DNA from: a virus
Strand: one strand, 5' to 3'
Virus record (IMG/VR): IMGVR_UViG_3300025818_000166
Span: 1-25,419 of that record
DNA length: 25,419 nucleotides
This document shows, piece by piece, positions 15,323 through 20,911 of the stretch. The translations under genes were made by a program, and so were the position numbers. The notes under the pieces are model-generated. The model saw only the letters and a list, made by a program, of their open reading frames with translations, was not told the origin of the DNA and ran no database searches. Each line of letters begins with the position of its first letter. The first letter of the stretch is position 1.

Positions 15323-15470
15323 TGACCACATTTTAGCGCATTTGACCACTCACCTGGCGGGATTGACCAAGTATTAGCGCATTTGACCACGTATTGGCGG
15401 GATTGACGACACGTTAGCCGTATTGACCACATGTTAGTCAGTATTGCGAACCCTTGGTTCGTTTGACCAA
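15323..15470 (+). repeat. Iteron-like array of about eight 20-bp units
   Basis: A TGACCA-type core recurs at 15323, 15343, 15364, 15384, 15404, 15424, 15445 (degenerate, TGCGAA) and 15464, so the spacing is 19-21 bp, about two helical turns. The general unit is TTGACCAC followed by about five variable bases and TTAGCG or TGGCGG. Units 1 and 3 share TTAGCGCATT and units 2 and 4 share TGGCGGGAT, so the array probably grew by duplication of a two-unit block of about 41 bp. Same-face spacing suggests cooperative binding of one protein, as with replication initiators or repressors. There is an AT-rich tract just to the left. Confidence 0.75.
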
Positions 15471-15578
15471 CAGCCAAGAGGTCCACATCAGCAGCCAGAA
15501 CAGGCGAGTGTGTGAGTGTGGGTGGTAGCCTATGGACCCTCTGAAGCCCCCCGGATCACACCCTGATAACCCCTGACC

Positions 15579-15629
15579 GGATATGGCGCCTGTGCTGCGT
15601 CGGTGCGTAGCGCCTACAGGTGCATATCC
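15579..15629. repeat. Long imperfect inverted repeat
   Basis: GGATATG (15579-15585) and CCTGT (15589-15593) are mirrored by ACAGG (15616-15620) and CATATCC (15623-15629), giving 12 paired bases with a small unpaired island, around a 22-base centre that itself contains GCGCC twice. There is no T-run, so it is not a terminator. It could be an operator or an origin structure. Confidence 0.6.
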
Positions 15630-15649
15630 AGACAGTGATGACGATACAT

Positions 15650-15693
15650 ACAGTACCGCGAGTCTCTGACTCGTACTGTACAGCCATACAGTA
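15650..15693. repeat. Overlapping inverted repeats built on TACAGTA
   Basis: ACAGTA and CGAGT (15650-15655, 15659-15663) pair with ACTCG and TACTGT (15669-15679). The right arm is reused in a second perfect repeat, TACTGTA (15674-15680) against TACAGTA (15687-15693) with a 6-base gap. Two alternative foldings share one arm. The size and symmetry fit binding sites of a dimeric regulator. Confidence 0.6.
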
Positions 15694-15842
15694 AAGAGGT
15701 ATTAGACAACAGAAATCGAAGAAAGTTCCCGGTCGTGTTCGGGTAGTGTTCAGAAACAATTGAGGAATAATGGAGGATGCGATTAGGGGTTGGAATCGGG
15801 GCCGAGACATGGTAGGGATCGGCATCTGTATCATCCAGGTGG

Positions 15843-15854
15843 TACAGCGCTGTA
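15843..15854. repeat. Perfect 12-bp palindrome TACAGCGCTGTA
   Basis: The sequence reads the same on both strands. It shares the TACAG half with the inverted repeats about 170 bp upstream, so it may be another site for the same regulator. Confidence 0.5.
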
Positions 15855-16060
15855 TATCCATACATGCGAAATCCACAGGGGGCGTTTCCGGGCGGTAGGC
15901 AATGCCATAGCATAGGGCGGAGCAAAAACGTCTCAGAAGGGCTCAGATTGCGTCCTAGGGCATGATGGAGGAAGGGCGCAGATTTACCTATATATGTACC
16001 AGTAGCGCGGATGCAGGAAACCCAAATAATGTAAATATAATGGAGCTTGTAAAAAATCGC

Positions 16061-16088
16061 TTGCCATCACCGTCGGGTCTGGTAAGGT
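16061..16088 (+). promoter_or_regulatory. Candidate early promoter
   Basis: TTGCCA (16061-16066) and TAAGGT (16083-16088) are spaced by 16 bases, with TG one base before the -10 (extended -10). The -10 itself is poor. A perfect TATAAT at 16036-16041 lies nearby but has no -35 at the right distance. Confidence 0.35.
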
Positions 16089-16182
16089 TCACTCATCAAG
16101 CAACACAACACAGGCATCCGCAGCCTAGCAGTCCAAAACAGCGGCCTTGACCTCCGACAGGAGATCGACCAAGGTAAAGAGC

Positions 16183-16212
16183 CTGACCGGCAACGGGTGA
16201 AGCTCTTATAGT
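16183..16212 (+). promoter_or_regulatory. Candidate early promoter before the first right-arm gene
   Basis: CTGACC (16183-16188), an 18-base spacer and TATAGT (16207-16212). A start near 16219 would fall on a small hairpin (CGGCT, AAC, AGCCG, 16218-16230), followed by a leader of about 60 bases to ATG 16281. Confidence 0.45.
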
Positions 16213-16280
16213 GTCATCGGCTAACAGCCGGTCTGATGAGCTACAGTATTAGCGAAACACTACAACAGAGAGACAGGGAT

Positions 16281-16535
16281 ATGGACTACAAGATCGACAC
16301 AGAAACAGCCAGAACAAAGAACGGCAGTATCAGGGTGTGCACGGAGGAAATCACCAACCCACAGGGCAGCGAGACCTCACACGTCCAAGTCAACATGCAC
16401 TGTAAAGAGCTGGACATGACCCAGAGCACCGCGACGCTCGGCGGGCCCAACGGAACGAAATTCAAAGTAAAGAAGGTCTTGGCGTATGACGCCGACGGCA
16501 ACTCGGTTGAGCTGAACATCTTTTTCGACGCATAA
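16281..16535 (+). CDS. First early gene, small unknown protein
   Basis: An 84-residue protein starting MDYKIDTETARTKNGSIR, soluble and mixed in charge. It has beta-like segments (HVQVNMHCKELDM, then KFKVKKVLAYDADG) and ends VELNIFFDA. I prefer ATG 16281, which has AGGGAT close by, over ATG 16236, which has no ribosome site and would add 15 residues. As the first rightward gene after the control region it may be an early regulator or host-takeover factor, but no motif shows this. It is followed by a gap of 38 bases and a new SD. Confidence 0.65.
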   Translation: MDYKIDTETARTKNGSIRVCTEEITNPQGSETSHVQVNMHCKELDMTQSTATLGGPNGTKFKVKKVLAYDADGNSVELNIFFDA

Positions 16536-16573
16536 CCACAACTGAAAACAAACCAAAGAAGGGGTAACAAAAA

Positions 16574-16771
16574 ATGACATTTGCACAAGAAACAAACAGA
16601 GCGCGCATGATGAACCAGCAAAACAAAGGCGCATGGTTACAGCGGCAGGTTGAAGCCGGCAATATCAATAGTCACAGTGAGTTGGTGACGATTGCGGCTA
16701 AGATATACGCCAGCAGTAGGGTTCTGTTCATGGTACAGGATTATTTCGGAACCGGATTACCAGCAAAGTAA
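16574..16771 (+). CDS. Small unknown early protein
   Basis: A 65-residue basic and Gln-rich protein (starting MTFAQETNRARMMNQQNK, then WLQRQVEAGNINSHSELV) with a likely all-helical fold and no cysteine or membrane segment. GAAGGGG precedes the ATG by about 9 bases. It is separated from the next gene by 28 bases that carry that gene's SD. No family is recognised; small early genes of this kind often encode host-directed inhibitors. Confidence 0.65.
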   Translation: MTFAQETNRARMMNQQNKGAWLQRQVEAGNINSHSELVTIAAKIYASSRVLFMVQDYFGTGLPAK

Positions 16772-16799
16772 CCGACTATCAACAAAGGAGAATGGAACA

Positions 16800-17072
16800 A
16801 TGCAAGCAATAACAGTTAAGTACTTAGGGCCGACCAATACGCGCGGCGCACGATTCAAAGCAACCAGCGCGGCAGGGGCCAAATCTGTCACGCTGCCCTA
16901 TGATTACGCCTTAAATGTCAGCGATAACGAGTGGCAGGCAGCAAAGGCGCTCATCTTAAAGCTGGGCTGGCAGGATAACGTATCCGAATGGGTTGGGGGC
17001 ACGTTCAACGAGCGAGGCGATGCTGTGTTTGTTGGACTTTACAAGCATGAGATCAGGAGCATTAAAGAATGA
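16800..17072 (+). CDS. Small conserved-looking phage protein
   Basis: A 90-residue protein starting MQAITVKYLGPTNTRGARF. The phrases KYLGPTNTRGARFKA, SVTLPYDYALNVSDNEWQAA and LKLGW resemble a family of small proteins often seen in early regions of proteobacterial phages, with no known function. ATG at 16800 has AAAGGAG 9 bases upstream; a longer frame to 16692 lies over the previous gene and is not used. Its stop overlaps the next ATG (ATGA). The resemblance is from memory of the pattern, not a search. Confidence 0.75.
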   Translation: MQAITVKYLGPTNTRGARFKATSAAGAKSVTLPYDYALNVSDNEWQAAKALILKLGWQDNVSEWVGGTFNERGDAVFVGLYKHEIRSIKE

Positions 17073-17212
17073 GCAACAATGAGCGACGGTCGGCCTATTA
17101 CGACAGGCTGAATGAGTTTATCATGACGCACCCTGAAAAATGGGTTATGCTTCACAACTGGCGCAAATATCGCGCCCTATTAAACAAGGGGAAAGAGAAA
17201 TGTTTACCATAG
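17069..17212 (+). CDS. Very small basic protein (47 residues)
   Basis: A 47-residue frame starting MSNNERRSAYYDRLNEFIM, then HPEKWVMLHNWRKYRALLNK and ending GKEKCLP. It is helical, basic and rich in Tyr and Trp. ATG 17069 overlaps the upstream stop (ATGA), and its end overlaps the next start by 13 bases, so it fills a gap that would otherwise be empty. The composition is protein-like. Function unknown; a short nucleic-acid or protein-binding helix pair is possible. Confidence 0.7.
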   Translation: MSNNERRSAYYDRLNEFIMTHPEKWVMLHNWRKYRALLNKGKEKCLP

Positions 17213-17535
17213 AAGATTTAGAGACGATTGCGGTTCAACTGAGAGCGTCAGCGGATGCTTCGCTTGCCAGATACCCGAACGGATCACCTCACACCGAGAA
17301 ACTGCTACGAATCGCGGCCATAGCGGAGGACGCCATCATTGATAATACGCCGATTGAGAAGGCGGACGACCTCGCTGATTACGTGTCCTTTATCGACTCG
17401 CGCAACCTGATGCGGTTGAAGGAGGAGAGCCGGGAGAAGTACATTGCACAGCGCGACGCATCGGCCAAGAACCGCCACGCAACGGCGCTGAAATACGACT
17501 ACCCGGAAGTTCATGCGATGTTGTATGCCGACTAA
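17200..17535 (+). CDS. Small unknown early protein
   Basis: A 111-residue acidic, helical protein starting MFTIEDLETIAVQLRASAD. It has no cysteine, signal or membrane segment. A middle region reads HTEKLLRIAAIAEDAIIDN and the end is YPEVHAMLYAD. AGGGGAAAGAGAA lies directly before ATG 17200, so I prefer it over the longer frame from 17140, which has no site and overlaps the 47-residue gene. Function not recognised. Confidence 0.75.
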   Translation: MFTIEDLETIAVQLRASADASLARYPNGSPHTEKLLRIAAIAEDAIIDNTPIEKADDLADYVSFIDSRNLMRLKEESREKYIAQRDASAKNRHATALKYDYPEVHAMLYAD

Positions 17536-17710
17536 GCAAACTTTTAACGATGAGACACACGGCCCTGTAGAGTTCACGGACTTGAGAGAGAACGTGCACT
17601 CTGACAAAGCTAGAGTGAGAGACATTAAGCTACAGGGGAAACCCGGACCTGAAGCGGCGCGACTAAAGCGCGAAATATGTGAAGATATCAACAAATCGAG
17701 GAAACACTAA
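17525..17710 (+). CDS. Small unknown early protein
   Basis: A 61-residue charged protein starting MPTKQTFNDETHGPVEF and ending EICEDINKSRKH. Its ATG overlaps the previous gene's stop by 11 bases. No good ribosome site precedes ATG 17525, so initiation is probably coupled to the upstream gene. ATG 17513, 12 bases earlier with GGAAG very close, is an alternative that would add MRCC. Function unknown. Confidence 0.65.
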   Translation: MPTKQTFNDETHGPVEFTDLRENVHSDKARVRDIKLQGKPGPEAARLKREICEDINKSRKH

Positions 17711-18016
17711 ATGAACAATGTAAACGAACCAACCGAATACAGTGACGCGCAAGTAGCGGACATTATAGATGAGTATCTCGGCGTGAACGTCGACCAAGAC
17801 GATCTGGCGCTGTACGCCGAGGGCGAGCGCAGGGCGTCTAGCACGTCCCAGATATTCATGGTTGCCAAATCATTGGTAAAGAAATACGGCGATGAGCGAG
17901 CGTTTCAGGTGGCCAACAATAAGGCCTTCGGCGCGATGCGAGACTCTGAACAAGAGTACTGGTATCAAGTGGCCGCCACCGTCTCTTACTTTAAAGATGG
18001 GGTGTATCGTGGCTAG
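17711..18016 (+). CDS. Small unknown early protein before NinG
   Basis: A 101-residue acidic protein starting MNNVNEPTEYSDAQVADII. Helices include STSQIFMVAKSLVKKYGDE and AFQVANNKAFGAM, and the end is SYFKDGVYRG. GAGGAA lies 7 bases before ATG 17711. It overlaps the NinG-like gene by 8 bases, so the two are likely translated together. It has no zinc, signal or membrane motif and no recognisable family. Confidence 0.75.
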   Translation: MNNVNEPTEYSDAQVADIIDEYLGVNVDQDDLALYAEGERRASSTSQIFMVAKSLVKKYGDERAFQVANNKAFGAMRDSEQEYWYQVAATVSYFKDGVYRG

Positions 18017-18416
18017 AAAACCCCTGACTATCCCGAAACTAAAGAAGAAGCTGGACCGGATCTTTAGCTTGTACATCAGGCACATGCATTCGCCAGACGG
18101 AGAGCGCTGCGAGTGCTTCACCTGCGGTAAATGGGTGCCGATTGGGGAGACCGATTGCGGCCATCACCTGAGCCGCAGCTTTGGGCCTACACGCTACTCG
18201 GAGAGCAATTGCCGGCCCCAGTGTCGATTTTGCAACCGCTTCAGGGAAGGCATGCAGCATGAGTTCACTAGAAATCTCCAGCTCCACATCGGTCAGGCCG
18301 CCTACGATCAAATGATCGAGGAGGCGTACAGGCCGTGGAAGTGGGACCGCGAGAAGTTGGAGGCGGATATCAAGTACTACCAGTCTGAGTTGAGGTCTAT
18401 GGGGGTGAAATACTGA
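18009..18416 (+). CDS. ninG: NinG-like recombination protein
   Basis: A 135-residue basic protein with a lysine-rich N-terminus and the metal-binding pattern CFTC (about 36-39), DCGHH (about 49-53), then CRPQCRFCN (about 68-76). This CxxC, CGH, CxxCN layout is that of lambda NinG/Rap, a protein that acts on recombination junctions. GTG 18009 is chosen because GGGGTG lies upstream; an in-frame ATG at 17997 has no site. The protein is shorter than lambda NinG (about 204 residues). It fits with the exonuclease and annealing genes downstream, although an intergenic leader separates them. Confidence 0.85.
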   Translation: MARKPLTIPKLKKKLDRIFSLYIRHMHSPDGERCECFTCGKWVPIGETDCGHHLSRSFGPTRYSESNCRPQCRFCNRFREGMQHEFTRNLQLHIGQAAYDQMIEEAYRPWKWDREKLEADIKYYQSELRSMGVKY

Positions 18417-18467
18417 GAAAACTTCCACTATATCTTCACGATTCTATCATTACATCTCAATTGTTGT

Positions 18468-18477
18468 ATGGTAAAAT
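18468..18477 (+). promoter_or_regulatory. Extended -10 promoter candidate
   Basis: TGgTAAAAT at 18469-18477 is an extended -10 with five of six consensus bases in the hexamer. There is no clear -35. A start near 18484 would give a leader of about 130 bases before the exonuclease operon. Confidence 0.35.
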
Positions 18478-18483
18478 CATATA

Positions 18484-18599
18484 CATATCAGCGTAACGGG
18501 GAAGCCGTAGCAGGCCGAACGTTATTAAAAACACGGGTTTATCAGGTCAAGGTGATCTTCAAGACTATCGCGAGGGTCTCCACCTGATTAACCTTTTTT
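18484..18599 (+). ncRNA. Structured leader or small RNA ending in a terminator hairpin
   Basis: The gap 18417-18613 holds a long hairpin. GGTTTATCAGGT (18536-18547) pairs with ACCTGATTAACC (18582-18593) in 11 of 12 positions, around a 34-base loop, followed directly by TTTTTT (18594-18599). A weaker hairpin upstream pairs TAACG with CGTTA (about 18494-18525). The T-run ends 14 bases before the next ATG. This could be an attenuator of the recombination operon, or a stand-alone RNA of about 115 bases. A 39-codon frame (18468-18587) also covers it, without a ribosome site, so a tiny protein followed by a terminator is a third option. Confidence 0.45.
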
Positions 18600-18613
18600 A
18601 GAGAGGGGTAAGC

Positions 18614-18805
18614 ATGAAGAAAGTGAAACGAGTGCCCAACAGGATCGTAACCGGGTGGTGCGATCCGGAGGTATTCGCAGAATATAGGTCAGGCAACAAG
18701 TTTGACGAAGCCGGCATGGCAATACTGCCACCGGTAAGACGACTCAAAGAGCGAGACGACGCGGTTCGAGTCATGGTAACGCTGGAGGCGGTAAGGAATG
18801 GCTGA
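18614..18805 (+). CDS. Small basic unknown protein, first gene of the recombination operon
   Basis: A 63-residue basic protein starting MKKVKRVPNRIVTGWCDPE and ending VRVMVTLEAVRNG. GAGAGGGG lies 5-8 bases before the ATG. It overlaps the exonuclease gene by 8 bases (ATGGCTGA), so the two are probably co-translated. Its position after the leader hairpin makes it the first gene affected if that element attenuates transcription. No family recognised. Confidence 0.7.
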   Translation: MKKVKRVPNRIVTGWCDPEVFAEYRSGNKFDEAGMAILPPVRRLKERDDAVRVMVTLEAVRNG

Positions 18806-19640
18806 GCGAATAGAGCTAGAGCAAAACACACAGGAGTGGCTGGACTACAGGTTCGACCATAGAAACGCATCAGAGGCAGGCACGGTGATGGGCGTCAACC
18901 CATACCAGAGCATCGCCAAGCTGCGCAAGATCAAAGAGGCCCGCGAGGATTCGTTTAAGGGCAACGCCGCGACAGACTACGGTCACAAATGGGAGGATGC
19001 CGCAAAAGAGAAAGCGGAGTTTCTGCTGGGTGTTGACCTAGAACCGGCAATCTTCCGTGACGGCGTATACAGCGCCTCTCTGGACGCTTACGGTGAGGAG
19101 GGTAACGAGTCATACAAGGTTGAGATAAAGTGTCCCTACGGGCGTCAGGGTTCGCGTCTGTGGAAGCAAGCACAGATCGAGGGTAGCTGGGATCAGGTTA
19201 TTCCTGAATACTATGTCTGGCAGGTCGTTCACCAGCACATGGTGATGCCGACCGCTAGAACCTTCTTCTTTATCTTCATTCCCAATGAGGACTTCAGGTT
19301 GATCGAGTGCTTCGTCACTGATGAGCAGGTCGCCGCGCTGAAGGAAGCGTGGGAGAAGTTCGCCAACCCAGAGGCAGAACTGACTACTGAATACTTGCGC
19401 CCTGTAGTAGACCGCAGGGCCGAGGTGAAGCTGCAAATTGCACAACTCTCTGATGAACTCAAAACGATTGAGAGTGAACTGAAGGATTCCGGGGAGGTTG
19501 AGTTCCCCGGTGGGTTGAGACTGGTTGAGCGGGTCCGTAAGGGCTCTATTGACCAGAGGAAGATGGAAAAGTTTGGGTTGGCGGTGGACAACTTTCGGAA
19601 GCCCGACCTAACATACAAAACTTTTGTGGAGGCGTCATAA
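18798..19640 (+). CDS. YqaJ/lambda-Exo family 5'-3' exonuclease
   Basis: A 280-residue protein with the PD-(D/E)xK nuclease pattern. NASEAGTVMGVNPY (about 23-36) is the first motif, the Glu in GHKWEDAAKEKAE (Glu66) a conserved helix residue, Asp96 in SLDAYG a catalytic residue, and Glu109 with Lys111 in VEIKCPYG the E-x-K core. This is the YqaJ-type viral recombinase nuclease, which resects double-strand ends to 3' overhangs for the annealing protein encoded shortly downstream. The C-terminal third (about 205-240) is a charged coiled coil. The length fits the family. GGAGG lies upstream of ATG 18798. Confidence 0.9.
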   Translation: MAERIELEQNTQEWLDYRFDHRNASEAGTVMGVNPYQSIAKLRKIKEAREDSFKGNAATDYGHKWEDAAKEKAEFLLGVDLEPAIFRDGVYSASLDAYGEEGNESYKVEIKCPYGRQGSRLWKQAQIEGSWDQVIPEYYVWQVVHQHMVMPTARTFFFIFIPNEDFRLIECFVTDEQVAALKEAWEKFANPEAELTTEYLRPVVDRRAEVKLQIAQLSDELKTIESELKDSGEVEFPGGLRLVERVRKGSIDQRKMEKFGLAVDNFRKPDLTYKTFVEAS

Positions 19641-19870
19641 TGATTGCTAGAGAAAGTACGATTTACGCGGCCATTGGCCGCACTGAGAATCACATTGACC
19701 TACTGGTCAGGAAGCGACGCAAGCTAGCGCGCACTGAGGCCAAAGATCGGGACGAGGAAGCCCGCATCAATGCCGAGTTCGAGCTGGCGTCATGGCTTGT
19801 CAGAGAGGAGCGAAGAACCCTGAGGAACCTCCAGGAAACGTTAGACTTTAAATACGGGGTGGCACAATGA
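19640..19870 (+). CDS. Small coiled-coil protein between exonuclease and annealing protein
   Basis: A 76-residue charged, helical protein starting MIARESTIYAAIGRTENHI and continuing with a heptad-like run (VRKRRKLARTEAKDRDEEAR, then ELASWLVREERRTLRN). TAATG overlap with the exonuclease and ATGA overlap with the annealing protein suggest tight coupling, so it may be a partner of one of them. No catalytic motif. Function unknown. Confidence 0.75.
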   Translation: MIARESTIYAAIGRTENHIDLLVRKRRKLARTEAKDRDEEARINAEFELASWLVREERRTLRNLQETLDFKYGVAQ

Positions 19871-20355
19871 GCGAACCATCACTGTTTGACAGGCTTTCGG
19901 CTATTGACTGCCGTGACCATATCGAGAAGAAGGGGAAGTTCTCTTATCTCTCGTGGACTTGGGCTTGGACTACACTCAAGCGACACTGCCCTGAAGCGCG
20001 CTTTCAGAAGCACACCTTTGATGTCATGGGGCGAGAGGTGCCGTACATGACAGACGAGAACGGCTTTGCTTTTGTCAAGGTGACAGTTTTTACCAATGAC
20101 GACACGCAGACGGAGGTGTTCCCGGTGCTGAACCATAGCAACCGACCGGTCCAGAACCCTAACGCCTTTGACGTCAACACATCGCTACAGCGTTGTCTGG
20201 TAAAGGCTATCGCGATGCTGGGGCTGGGGCTGTACATTTACGCAGGTGAGGACGTGCCAGAGGGCGCAGAACCCCTGTCACCGTACACCAAGAAAGAAGA
20301 GGATGAGATGGTAAAGCAGTATTCATCTTCGCCAGACCTCGGGGAAATCTTCTAA
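19867..20355 (+). CDS. Sak/DUF1071-type single-strand annealing protein
   Basis: A 162-residue protein with the phrases EKKGKFSYLSWTWAW (about 20-34), VLNHSNRPVQNPNAFDVN (about 87-104) and QRCLVKAIAMLGLGLYIYAGED (108-129, given here as its key residues QRCLVKA and GLGLY). These mark the DUF1071/Sak group of Rad52-like annealing proteins, which coat the single strands made by the exonuclease and pair them with complementary DNA. The C-terminus is acidic. The length is typical of short phage versions. The call is by pattern memory; the exonuclease next door supports it. Confidence 0.85.
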   Translation: MSEPSLFDRLSAIDCRDHIEKKGKFSYLSWTWAWTTLKRHCPEARFQKHTFDVMGREVPYMTDENGFAFVKVTVFTNDDTQTEVFPVLNHSNRPVQNPNAFDVNTSLQRCLVKAIAMLGLGLYIYAGEDVPEGAEPLSPYTKKEEDEMVKQYSSSPDLGEIF

Positions 20356-20588
20356 TGACCACTAGGGAGGAGCAGGAAAACAAAAGGAGGAGTCTTGACC
20401 TGTCGCAGGTTGAAGGCAACTTTCACCGTCATAGCGTCAAAGGGCGCGGGTTCAGAGAGAAAGGTACAGAGGGGACATTCCCGACTCTTGCCGCATCCAC
20501 GAACCCGGTACTCCAGATGCCATGGCACTTGAGTAAGATCAGGTCTGTTGAGGGCCTGTACACTAAACCACACCTTTATTACGCATAA
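20355..20588 (+). CDS. Small unknown protein of the recombination operon
   Basis: A 77-residue basic protein starting MTTREEQENKRRSLDLSQ, then GNFHRHSVKGRGFREKG, and ending VEGLYTKPHLYYA. TAATG overlap with the annealing protein gene suggests coupled translation. It may bind DNA through its basic residues, but no motif supports a family. A competing +1 frame begins with TTG at 20395 behind an AAGGAGG site and yields an Arg-rich 45-residue peptide. I judge this frame less likely because its composition is unnatural. Confidence 0.65.
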   Translation: MTTREEQENKRRSLDLSQVEGNFHRHSVKGRGFREKGTEGTFPTLAASTNPVLQMPWHLSKIRSVEGLYTKPHLYYA

Positions 20589-20597
20589 GGAACTATT

Positions 20598-20897
20598 ATG
20601 ACTGAACAATACGACAACCGTGGACAAATCGCACTCTGGGGCAAGCGCGAGGACGCATCACCCAACGCACCTGTTGCCAAGGGCCACTTCTTCGCCCACC
20701 GGGACATCAAAGAGGGTGAGAAGATCGAGGTAGCCCTGTGGCTCGCTGAGAACCCGAACGGCAACCCGAACGCGCCTAAGATGAAGGGCAAGATCTCCGA
20801 CCCCTATCAGGCTGACGGCAACTTCGGCGGGTCTCAACCTGCAGCAGCACCAGCGCCGACATCAGCGCCGGCTGGCGACTTGGATATTCCCTTTTGA
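20598..20897 (+). CDS. Single-stranded DNA binding-like protein with SSB tip DLDIPF
   Basis: A 99-residue protein. Residues about 9-66 (QIALWGKRED, then GHFFAHRDIKEGEKIEVALWL and MKGKISDPY) look like a compact beta-domain. A Gln/Ala/Pro/Thr-rich linker (about 77-92) follows, and the protein ends in DLDIPF (94-99). Bacterial SSB proteins end in nearly the same acidic DDDIPF tip, which recruits replication and repair proteins through a disordered linker. The body does not match the classical OB-fold signature that I know, so this may be a divergent or unrelated SSB-type protein. Position beside the annealing protein and helicase supports a single-strand DNA role. AAGGAACTATT lies before the ATG. 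Confidence 0.65.
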   Translation: MTEQYDNRGQIALWGKREDASPNAPVAKGHFFAHRDIKEGEKIEVALWLAENPNGNPNAPKMKGKISDPYQADGNFGGSQPAAAPAPTSAPAGDLDIPF

Positions 20898-20911
20898 TGG
20901 AGCTGTAAACT

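Larger units (their letters stand above)
15041..16280. other. Central noncoding control region, probable origin and divergent promoters
   Basis: About 1.2 kb without a convincing gene, the only such stretch in the window. From left to right it holds a minus-strand promoter, an AT-rich tract with a plus-strand hairpin and T-run, an array of about eight 20-bp repeats, several inverted repeats between 15579 and 15854, and rightward promoter-like sequences ending in the leader of the first early gene. Short frames present on both strands lack ribosome sites and protein-like composition. Transcription diverges from here, the usual place for an origin and the early/late switch. Confidence 0.7.

Noticed and set aside
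15094-15336. 80-codon plus-strand frame in the noncoding centre
   Set aside because: No usable ribosome site, covers the candidate terminator hairpin, and its composition is not protein-like.
15323-15470. CRISPR-like array
   Set aside because: Units are about 20 bp with no distinct repeat and unique spacer of equal size, and no Cas genes are present.
15556-15925. Two minus-strand frames of about 105 codons over the inverted repeats
   Set aside because: No ribosome sites and unnatural composition rich in Cys, His and Arg; the DNA is better explained as control sequence.
18614-18870. Minus-strand frame opposite the first recombination gene
   Set aside because: Antisense to a gene with a good ribosome site; no independent support.
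20395-20532. 45-codon frame with TTG behind AAGGAGG
   Set aside because: Strong ribosome site but Arg-rich unnatural product, while the overlapping 77-codon frame has normal codon use.
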